Part shown: positions 22,061 through 29,015 of the stretch, piece after piece
How positions within the stretch are numbered: position 1 is the first letter of the stretch
How the letters are laid out: the number at the start of each line of letters is the position of its first letter
DNA from: an uncultured Bacteroides sp.
Lineage (GTDB): Bacteria > Bacteroidota > Bacteroidia > Bacteroidales > Bacteroidaceae
Assembly: GCA_946628545.1 (NCBI GenBank)
Contig: CAMOWU010000020.1
Span: 1-40,212 of the forward strand
Length of the DNA: 40,212 nt
Reading direction: 5' to 3'
Position numbers and translations under genes: made by a program
Notes under the pieces: generated by a model
Told to the model about the DNA's origin: nothing
The model's input: the letters and a program-made list of their open reading frames with translations, nothing else
The model's database searches: none

Positions 22061-23386
22061 TCAAAAACTCAGTTCGGCACCTTTGTAGAAGGCGATGAGC
22101 TTGCAGGCATAGAGGTACTCGTAGCGGGCACGGATGAGGTTGCTGACGCTTGACAGCCAGTTGTTGCGCGACTCGTTGAACTCAGTGATGTTGGCCTTTC
22201 CGTTCTCATATTTCGCCGTGACGAGTGTGAAAGCGTCTTTGGCGCTGGCTTCAGCCACCTTGCTGCTCTCGTATTTCTTGTAGGCATTGATGCCGTTGCT
22301 ATAAGCCTGTTGTATCTCCTTGTAGAGCGTCTTCTTCGTGTTGTCGAGTTTGTATTGCTGGTTGAGCCTGTTCAGTTTTGCAGAGCGGATTTGATTGCGC
22401 GTGCTGAATCGGTTGAATATGGGTATGCTGAGCGAGAGTCCAATGTACTGGCTGAAGTTGTTGTCCAACTGCTTGCTGAAACTGTCGGCCTTGAAACCTG
22501 ATGTACGGTAGTAGTTGGTACCCATTCCAGCAGAGAAGGATAATTGAGGATAGTAGCCGCTTTGAGCGATCTTGATACTTCGGTCCGTTCCCTCATAGCG
22601 AATCTCTTCAGCCTCGATTTCCGGACGTGTCTGCACTGCCAGGGCGTAGATCTCATCGGGTGTAGTGATCAATTCTGCGCTGAGGGATTCCTCCAGCATC
22701 TTCTCGTCGGGTCGCGCAATGCTGAATCCATCGGGTGAAGGCAATTCGAGCAACTGGCTGAGCGTGAGCAAAGCCATATTGAGGTTGTTGTCGGCTTGTG
22801 TGGCAGACAAAGCGCTCTGTGCCATGGTGGATTGTTGCTGCGACACTTCCACGGCACTCACCTTGCCGTTTTCCAGCAGTTTGGTAAGCCTGACCACTTG
22901 GAAGGAGTCGATGCTGACCTGCCTGTGGGCCGCTTCACTGATTTCCATGTCATAGAGGATTTCTACGTAGGCTTGTGCCACGTTCACACGCAAACTGTTC
23001 TTGGCTGTTTCGAGATCGGCAGTAGCCGCCTTGAGGTTGAGCCGCTCCAGTTTGATGGTATTGGGTATCTGGAAACCCGTGAAGATGGGCACGTCCGTTC
23101 CGAGGGAGAAAGAGGTGCTGGAAGTGTTGGTATTGGTGTAGGTGTTGTCGGCAGTAAGACCACGTCCGAAGGAGAAGTTTTGCGACATGCCAGCCGACAG
23201 ACTGGGCAACCTGCTGCTTCGGGCCGTGCTCAGTTGTATCTCCTGCTGCTGGTTGGCCAGTTCCTGTTGTTTGATGGATATGTTGTGTTCGAGTGCGTAG
23301 TCGATACATTGACGCAGCGTCCAGGGGTGCTGGGCACTGAGGCTTGCTGAGGCCATTAAGGCAATGGCGGTGATCAGGTGTCGCAT
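22061..23386 (-). CDS. TolC-family outer membrane efflux protein
   Basis: A 441-residue outer membrane channel subunit. The signal peptide covers about 1-18 (ALMASASLSAQ), followed by the opening TLRQCIDYALEHNISIKQQELANQQQEIQLSTARSSRLPSL typical of the OEP family. Two OEP repeats with long coiled-coil helices follow. The start is ATG at 23386 (MRHLITAIALMA); the frame is open to 23479, but that would overlap the adaptor gene. It is the last gene of the efflux operon, 34 bases after the adaptor stop. It would complete a tripartite pump with the adaptor and the MacB-type ABC proteins. Confidence 0.95.
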   Translation of the reverse strand: MRHLITAIALMASASLSAQHPWTLRQCIDYALEHNISIKQQELANQQQEIQLSTARSSRLPSLSAGMSQNFSFGRGLTADNTYTNTNTSSTSFSLGTDVPIFTGFQIPNTIKLERLNLKAATADLETAKNSLRVNVAQAYVEILYDMEISEAAHRQVSIDSFQVVRLTKLLENGKVSAVEVSQQQSTMAQSALSATQADNNLNMALLTLSQLLELPSPDGFSIARPDEKMLEESLSAELITTPDEIYALAVQTRPEIEAEEIRYEGTDRSIKIAQSGYYPQLSFSAGMGTNYYRTSGFKADSFSKQLDNNFSQYIGLSLSIPIFNRFSTRNQIRSAKLNRLNQQYKLDNTKKTLYKEIQQAYSNGINAYKKYESSKVAEASAKDAFTLVTAKYENGKANITEFNESRNNWLSSVSNLIRARYEYLYACKLIAFYKGAELSF

Positions 23387-23420
23387 GTGGATAAATGTGA
23401 GTTTGGGAATAGATGGAAGT

Positions 23421-24527
23421 TTATTTCTTTTCGGTGATGATGCGTGGTCCGCGGATTTTGTCGTCGGTGGTGATGCCACTCTTGATTTCTATCATCAGTC
23501 CGTCGCTGATGCCAGTGACCACAGGTTTGCGCGTGTAGGTTTTGTTTTCTCCTTCGCCCTTGATGACGTACACAAAGGTGGAGTCGCCACTGAACTCAAT
23601 AGCGCTTTCGGGGATGCACAATACTTTTTCGGCTTTTTCCAACACGATTTCCGCATTGGCACTGTAGCCGGAACGGATGCGCTCCGCACCAATTTTATTG
23701 ACCGCAGCTTTGATCTCAAACTGGTTGGCACCATTGCTTTCTATGGCCTTTGGAGAGATATATTCAAGTGTGGCCTCGAACTGGTAGTTCTGGATGGCTC
23801 CGATAGTGATGTTCATGGGCATGCCCTCAGTGATACGTCCCACCTCCGTCTCATCGATGTTCCCGCGGAAGATGAGGTCGTTCATGTTGGCTACAGTGGC
23901 GATGGTTGTACCGTCGTTGAAGGTGTTGCTGAGGATGACGCTGTTTCCCACCTTGACAGGAATGTCGAGAATGACTCCCGTGATGGTCGATCGGATGAGT
24001 GTGCTGCTGGCCTTGGCGTTGCTGCGTGAGATACCGTCGCGCACCACCTGCAGGTTGTCTTCTGCGGCGTTTCGCTCTTCCTTGGCTTGTTGCAGAGCCT
24101 GGCTGACTTTGTCGAATTCATCTGCACTGACCAACTTCTGCTCGTAGAGGTTTTTCTCGCGGTTGTAGTTCACCTGAGCTTGTTTCAGGTTGATCTCCGC
24201 CAAGCGTACTCGGCTCTCTGCCCCGCTGAGTTGGTTCATGTCGGGAATGACCTTCACCTTGGCTATGACCTCACCCTGGGCGATGTGATCGCCCGCCTGA
24301 TGTGTGAGCTCGGAGATGATTCCACTGATCTGGGGCTTTACGTTCACCTCGTTTCTGGGTTCTATCTTGCCCGTGATGACGGTGGTCTTCTCTATGTCCG
24401 ACATTTTGGGGGTGAATTCCTCATAACGTATGACTTCGGGTAGTGACCGTTGATATAGATACACGAAAGTTCCGATAAAAACCAGAAGTATGAGAGCCAC
24501 AAGGGCGAAACGGAAAAATTTTTTCAT
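23421..24527 (-). CDS. MacA/HlyD-family periplasmic adaptor
   Basis: A 368-residue membrane-fusion protein with an N-terminal membrane anchor (about residues 6-25, FALVALILLVFIGTFVYLYQ). The biotinyl-lipoyl-like domain begins KIEPRNEVNVKPQISGIISELTHQAGDHIAQGEVIAKV. An alpha-hairpin coiled coil (about 100-170, AEINLKQAQVNYNREKNLYEQKLVSADEFDKV) follows, then a beta-barrel domain and a C-terminal YTRKPVVTGISDGLMIEIKSGI segment. It should bridge the ABC permeases and the TolC-type channel. It is placed between permease 2 (38-base gap) and tolC. Confidence 0.95.
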   Translation of the reverse strand: MKKFFRFALVALILLVFIGTFVYLYQRSLPEVIRYEEFTPKMSDIEKTTVITGKIEPRNEVNVKPQISGIISELTHQAGDHIAQGEVIAKVKVIPDMNQLSGAESRVRLAEINLKQAQVNYNREKNLYEQKLVSADEFDKVSQALQQAKEERNAAEDNLQVVRDGISRSNAKASSTLIRSTITGVILDIPVKVGNSVILSNTFNDGTTIATVANMNDLIFRGNIDETEVGRITEGMPMNITIGAIQNYQFEATLEYISPKAIESNGANQFEIKAAVNKIGAERIRSGYSANAEIVLEKAEKVLCIPESAIEFSGDSTFVYVIKGEGENKTYTRKPVVTGISDGLMIEIKSGITTDDKIRGPRIITEKK

Positions 24528-24565
24528 ATTGTGATATTGTTTTATTGACGATAAGGTTTGATAGG

Positions 24566-25810
24566 TTATTCATCTCGCATGGCATCGACGGGTTTGATGC
24601 CCATGGCTCTGCTTGCCGGTGCGAGTCCTGCCAGTATGCCCAGCACAATCAAGAGGATGAGGGCGAGTATGGCAGTCCAGAATCCTACTTGGAAGTGTGC
24701 GTCGAGGATACCGTCGGTGGTGTTGCCCAGTTCTATCATATTGAGGATGAGCACTCCGAAGAGGATGCCCAGTGTGCCGGCAGCTGTCGTGAGTATGACA
24801 CTCTCAGCCATGATTTGTGAGAGAATATCCGCAGGTGTGGCACCTATGGCCCTTCGGATGCCAATCTCGGTGGTTCGTTCCCTGACGGTGACCATCATGA
24901 TGTTCGACACGCCTATGGCTCCAGCCAGTAAGGTGCCTATACCCACCAGCCAAATGAGGAAATTGACACCGGTGAAGAGGTTGTCGATCATCTTGAACAT
25001 CACTTCGGTGTTCATGATCATCACAGCCTGTTCGTCGTTGGGACTGACCTGATGGGCGCGTGCCACCACAGCCCGCATCTTGTTCATGATCTCGCTCATG
25101 GTGATGCCATTCTTACCTGTGACGAAAATCATATCCACGTTGTTGCCGCGATTGTAGGCCTGCTGGGCGATGGAAATGGGGATGAGCACACTTTCCTCTG
25201 CCGAACCGTTGATGCTGATACCGCCCTCATTGTAGTCCACACCTACCACCTTGTAGTAGATGGAGTCGATGCGGATCATTTTCCCACAGGGATCTTGCTT
25301 TCCTGGGAAGAGTGTTTCATATATTTTCTTCCCGATGACACAAACCTTGCGTCCTTGCTGCATGTCGATGTCGTTGAGGAACCGCCCGTAGCGTATTTCG
25401 GGTGCTTCAATCTTCTGGTAGTCGGCCTTGATGCCTTTGAGACTGCAAGAGACAGTGTGGTCGTCCCTGACGGCATTGCGTCCCCAAAGCGATATCAGCG
25501 GAGATATGGCATCGAGTTCAGGTACCTGATGTCGGAGTCTGTCCACGTCTTTGTATTCCATTGCCCAGGAACGTCCCTTTCGGAATCCCTTGTATGACTT
25601 GGTGGTGGGTTGTGCCCATAGCATGGCCGAGTTGGAAGCGAAACCAGAGAAGTTGTTCTGCAGTTTCTCTTTCAATCCTTGTCCACCGCCAATCATGGTG
25701 ATGAGCATGAAGATACCCCAAAACACCCCGAAGCCAGTGAGAAAACTGCGGCTGCGGTTGCGTGTGATGGTGTCGAGGATTTCGGAGAATGTCTCAGTGA
25801 TGCTCAGCAT
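24566..25810 (-). CDS. MacB-type ABC transporter permease (second copy)
   Basis: A 414-residue permease with the MacB_PCD/FtsX layout. A first helix near residues 21-40 (RSFLTGFGVFWGIFMLITMIGG), a large periplasmic domain (about 45-285), and three C-terminal helices with FLIWLVGIGTLLAGAIGVSNIMMVTVRERTTEIGIRRAIGATP follow. It ends with the typical LAPASRAMGIKPVDAMRDE. The EIGIRRAIGA coupling segment contacts the ATPase. It has no ATPase domain and relies on the separate ATPase at 27201-27920. It is distinct in sequence from permease 1, so the pair may form a heterodimer. A 95-base repeat-filled spacer precedes it. Confidence 0.95.
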   Translation of the reverse strand: MLSITETFSEILDTITRNRSRSFLTGFGVFWGIFMLITMIGGGQGLKEKLQNNFSGFASNSAMLWAQPTTKSYKGFRKGRSWAMEYKDVDRLRHQVPELDAISPLISLWGRNAVRDDHTVSCSLKGIKADYQKIEAPEIRYGRFLNDIDMQQGRKVCVIGKKIYETLFPGKQDPCGKMIRIDSIYYKVVGVDYNEGGISINGSAEESVLIPISIAQQAYNRGNNVDMIFVTGKNGITMSEIMNKMRAVVARAHQVSPNDEQAVMIMNTEVMFKMIDNLFTGVNFLIWLVGIGTLLAGAIGVSNIMMVTVRERTTEIGIRRAIGATPADILSQIMAESVILTTAAGTLGILFGVLILNMIELGNTTDGILDAHFQVGFWTAILALILLIVLGILAGLAPASRAMGIKPVDAMRDE

Positions 25811-25820
25811 TTTTTTATAA

Positions 25821-25902
25821 TATGTCTATATATGTCTATGTGTGTCTATATATGTCTATATCTAAAGTCTAAAGTCTAACATCTAACGTCTAAAGTCTAA
25901 AC
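25821..25902. repeat. Two adjoining tandem arrays: 4 x 10 bp and 6 x 7 bp
   Basis: Positions 25821-25860 hold four 10-base units (TATGTCTATA, TATGTCTATG, TGTGTCTATA, TATGTCTATA). Positions 25861-25902 hold six 7-base units (TCTAAAG, TCTAAAG, TCTAACA, TCTAACG, TCTAAAG, TCTAAAC). They fill nearly the whole 95-base spacer between the two permease genes. Both units share TCTA, so one may have arisen from the other. Confidence 0.92.
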
Positions 25903-25905
25903 ATC

Positions 25906-27189
25906 TCATTCAGCCCTTAGTGCTTCGATGGGTCTGATGTTGGCGGCTTTGCGTGCAGGTATGAGCCCCGCCAGTGTGCCAGCGATGATGAGAGTGAGTG
26001 TGGCCTCGATACAGACATCAATGCCCACAGTGGGATTGACGAAAACGCTCATCTCGAAGAGGCCGGTGTCCATGCTTTGATTGCCAATAGTGGCGTCCAT
26101 GTACTGGTTGACACCGATGCCCAGCAGCATGCCGATGTATCCGAAGAAGGTGGTGATGACGATGCTCTCTACCAGAATGAGCTGGATGATGGAGAAAGGC
26201 TTGGCTCCGATGGCTTTCCTGATGCCGAATTCATGAGTGCGTTCTTTGACGGCGATGAGCATGATGTTCGATACGCCCACGATGCCGCTGATGAGGGTGA
26301 GTATGCCGACGATCCATAGTGCTGTGCGAATGATGCCCATACCCTTGTTCATCTCCAAGTTGTTGGTGAATCGGTTCCATATCCACAGTGCCTCGTCGTC
26401 GTCGGGTGCAGCGTCGTGGCGTGGGTTGAGTCCTGCCTTGTAGCTTTTCTCAAATTCTTCGTTGGCCTCTTCGCTTTCCAGTCCGTGGAATGAGAAATAG
26501 ATCTGGTGAATGCGGTCGGTCTGGTTGTAGATGATGCTCATGGTGGTGAAAGGCATGAAGCTCTCGTTTCCCATGCCGCTTTCATCGGTCTTATAGACCC
26601 CTACCACTTGATAGGCTATGTTGCTGACATTGACAAATTTGCCCAAAATTCGTTTGTAGTCGGTGTTGTTGCTTTGCTGTCCGTCGGCTGTGGAAAGCAA
26701 CTCCTTGGCTTGTGAGGTGCCAATGACCAGCACTTTTCGTTTGTCTCTGAGATCCAGTTCATTGATGAACCTTCCGCACATCATCTGGCGCTTGTTGATG
26801 ATCATGTCGGATGGACCTACACCATTGATGCGGCTGCTGATGTATTGTGCCCCCAGGGTGATAGTTCCTGATTGTTCCAGACGTCCGCTGGCGTTCTCTA
26901 CGTGGTTGCCGAAGTTTTTCTGTGTGTAGTCGATATCATCGTTTGTCAGTCGGATGCGCCTGCCTTCCTTCATGCCATTGTAGGGCTTGGATGTCTCGCC
27001 AGGGAAGATGACCATGGAATTGGATAGGAAGTTGTCGGTGCTTTGGGTGATGGCGTTGATGACGCCGTTTCCAGCCCCCAAGAGCACGATGAGGATGAGG
27101 ATTCCCCAAGCCACGGCGAATCCTGTCAGAGAAGTGCGGAGTTTGTTGCGTCGCACCGTTCCCCATATTTCCTGGAATATGTCGATCAT
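25906..27189 (-). CDS. MacB-type ABC transporter permease (first copy)
   Basis: A 427-residue permease with the same fold as the gene at 24566. The first helix spans residues 22-45 (SLTGFAVAWGILILIVLLGAGNG), the periplasmic MacB domain about 50-300. C-terminal helices follow with GIRKAIGAKPFSIIQLILVESIVITTFFGYIGMLLGIG and the closing LAGLIPARKAANIRPIEALRAE. The segment ERTHEFGIRKAIGA is the usual coupling region. It starts 11 bases after the ATPase stop and forms part of the tripartite export operon. The substrate is unknown; MacB relatives export peptides, macrolides, lipoproteins or siderophores. Confidence 0.95.
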   Translation of the reverse strand: MIDIFQEIWGTVRRNKLRTSLTGFAVAWGILILIVLLGAGNGVINAITQSTDNFLSNSMVIFPGETSKPYNGMKEGRRIRLTNDDIDYTQKNFGNHVENASGRLEQSGTITLGAQYISSRINGVGPSDMIINKRQMMCGRFINELDLRDKRKVLVIGTSQAKELLSTADGQQSNNTDYKRILGKFVNVSNIAYQVVGVYKTDESGMGNESFMPFTTMSIIYNQTDRIHQIYFSFHGLESEEANEEFEKSYKAGLNPRHDAAPDDDEALWIWNRFTNNLEMNKGMGIIRTALWIVGILTLISGIVGVSNIMLIAVKERTHEFGIRKAIGAKPFSIIQLILVESIVITTFFGYIGMLLGIGVNQYMDATIGNQSMDTGLFEMSVFVNPTVGIDVCIEATLTLIIAGTLAGLIPARKAANIRPIEALRAE

Positions 27190-27200
27190 CTTGTTGTGTC

Positions 27201-27920
27201 TTATTTCATTCTGGTGCCAGCGCCAAAAGGCGAGGCATTATGATCGTTGTTGACATTGATCTCACCAATCACACCGTCCTTGATGTGGATGATCTTGTTG
27301 GTTTCATTGGCCACTCCACTTTCGTGGGTCACCACTACGATGGTCATGCCATCTTCCTTGTTGAGGGTCTTGAGCAGTTCCATCACCTCATAACTGGTTT
27401 TGGAGTCGAGTGCTCCCGTAGGCTCGTCTGCCAGGATGATTTGCGGGTGGGTGATCAGTGCGCGTGCAATGGCCACTCTCTGCTTCTGTCCTCCCGACAT
27501 CTCGTTAGGATAGTGCGTGGCCCAGTCCTTCAGCCCCAGGCGGTCGAGATACTCCATGGCGAGAGTGTGACGCTTGCGGCGCCCCACACCTTGGTAATAG
27601 AGCGGCAGTTCCACGTTTTCCACCGCCGTCTTGAACTGAATGAGGTTGAACGACTGGAAGATGAAGCCAATCATACGGTTTCGGTATTCAGCTGCCTTCC
27701 GTTCGCTCAGGTTCTTGATGAGCACATTGTTGAGGTGATACTCTCCTGAGTCGTAGTTGTCGAGAATGCCGAGGATGTTGAGCAAGGTGGACTTGCCTGA
27801 TCCCGACGCTCCCATGATGGAGACGAACTCACCCTTCTCGATGTTGAGGTTCACTCCCTTGAGTACGTGGAGAGGCTGTGCGCCGAAATACGTCTTGTTG
27901 ATGTCTTGCAGATGGATCAT
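27201..27920 (-). CDS. ABC transporter ATPase, MacB/LolD type
   Basis: A 239-residue ATP-binding subunit. Walker A GASGSGKST is at residues 37-45, Q-loop GFIFQSFNL near 85-93, signature MSGGQKQR at 141-148, Walker B IILADEPTGALD at 161-172, and the H-loop is in VVVTHES. The TGALD ending places it in the MacB/LolD/FtsE group that drives mechanotransmission rather than substrate transport through the membrane. Its ATG overlaps the TGA of the CPBP gene by 4 bases (ATGA), indicating tight coupling of these two. It must serve both downstream permeases, which lack ATPase domains. Confidence 0.97.
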   Translation of the reverse strand: MIHLQDINKTYFGAQPLHVLKGVNLNIEKGEFVSIMGASGSGKSTLLNILGILDNYDSGEYHLNNVLIKNLSERKAAEYRNRMIGFIFQSFNLIQFKTAVENVELPLYYQGVGRRKRHTLAMEYLDRLGLKDWATHYPNEMSGGQKQRVAIARALITHPQIILADEPTGALDSKTSYEVMELLKTLNKEDGMTIVVVTHESGVANETNKIIHIKDGVIGEINVNNDHNASPFGAGTRMK

Positions 27921-28963
27921 ATCAAGTCTTGTGGGATAGGGGGTGGAGTCGTGTTGATGGTATTGTCTTCCTCTTCCACTTCACTCCAAAGTTGTTCTGC
28001 AGGCTTGCATTTCTTGTGGAGCATGTACAAGATGGCTCCGCATGCGATAAATGCCACCGCCATCAGTGTCCAAGCGACGGCTTGTGAACCGAAGAGTTCC
28101 TTGAACGTTATTTCTTTGGCTTCTTCCTGGTAGATGGCCAAGAGGATGACGGACACCGTGTTGTTGAGTATATGTGCGATAATAGAGGGAACCAGACTGC
28201 CAGTCCGACAATAAAGATAGCCGAAGACCAGTCCCAGCAGGAATGCGAAGGGAATCTGGGCTGGATTGAAATGGACGAGCCCGAAGATGGTGGCTGAGAT
28301 GAAAATCGTCAGTCCTGTAGGTACTCCTTTCTTCAGCAGGGAGTTGCAGACAGCTCCTCTGAAGACCACCTCTTCAGCGATGGGGCCGATAATGGCAATG
28401 GCCAGCATGCCGGCGATGTTGAGGCTCAAGTCGTTGAATTGCTCTTCCATGATGTTCTGCAAGTCAAGCGACTCGTTGAGGATGTTGCCACCAAAAGCCG
28501 CCAGTATAGCCGCTCCGACAGCCGCCATGGTGAGCGGAAGGCTAAGGGATGGCTTGAATGTCAGTTTGACATTGTAGAACCTCATGCCATGCACGAGTAG
28601 AATCATTGCGATGCTGGCTATGATGAGGCATAGTGCCATAGCCGTGGTGGTCCATTCGGGTTTGAACCTCACAGCAAGAGCGATGGGGATGGATGCGGCC
28701 GACTGCGTGAAGAAATAGATGAGTACGATGACGATGGGGATGTACTTCTTGATGCCGATGAGTCCGGCAAGCAATCCGATAGCACATCCAGTCATGATTG
28801 ACACACTCCAGGTGGCAAACGACTCGAACGACATTCCTGCCCCCATCCCCGGAGGGGTTTGGGGCATGTTGCCCACCATGGTGTTGATGAGCGCATGATA
28901 GACGAAGGTGGCTATGATGGCCACGGGAATGAAAAACAAGAGAAATTTAACGCTGGTTTTCAT
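27917..28963 (-). CDS. CPBP-family intramembrane metalloprotease
   Basis: A 348-residue membrane protein with about eight helices. The CPBP (CAAX protease and bacteriocin-processing, formerly Abi) motifs are present: IAEEVVFRGAVCNSLLKKG (EExxxR), FGLVHFNP and IIAHILNNT, which provide the Glu and His residues of the active site. An N-terminal pair of helices and a C-terminal tail with KCKPAEQLWSEVEEEDN lie outside the core. Members cleave prenylated or peptide substrates or act in bacteriocin immunity. Translational coupling to an exporter ATPase suggests a role in handling the exported substrate, which is inference. Confidence 0.92.
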   Translation of the reverse strand: MKTSVKFLLFFIPVAIIATFVYHALINTMVGNMPQTPPGMGAGMSFESFATWSVSIMTGCAIGLLAGLIGIKKYIPIVIVLIYFFTQSAASIPIALAVRFKPEWTTTAMALCLIIASIAMILLVHGMRFYNVKLTFKPSLSLPLTMAAVGAAILAAFGGNILNESLDLQNIMEEQFNDLSLNIAGMLAIAIIGPIAEEVVFRGAVCNSLLKKGVPTGLTIFISATIFGLVHFNPAQIPFAFLLGLVFGYLYCRTGSLVPSIIAHILNNTVSVILLAIYQEEAKEITFKELFGSQAVAWTLMAVAFIACGAILYMLHKKCKPAEQLWSEVEEEDNTINTTPPPIPQDLI

Positions 28964-28964
28964 T

Positions 28965-29012
28965 GTTGACGGGATTTATTGGAGTTGACGGGATTTATTG
29001 GAGTTGATGGAA
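28965..29012. repeat. 19-bp tandem repeat, 2.5 copies
   Basis: GTTGACGGGATTTATTGGA occurs at 28965-28983 and 28984-29002, and a degraded third start (GTTGATGGAAT) follows to about 29013. It fills the spacer between the receiver/PEP-synthase gene and the CPBP gene. Confidence 0.9.
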
Positions 29013-29015
29013 TGG

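Noticed and set aside
25821-25902. CRISPR array
   Set aside because: Units are 7 and 10 bases, directly adjacent with no spacers, and no cas genes are present.
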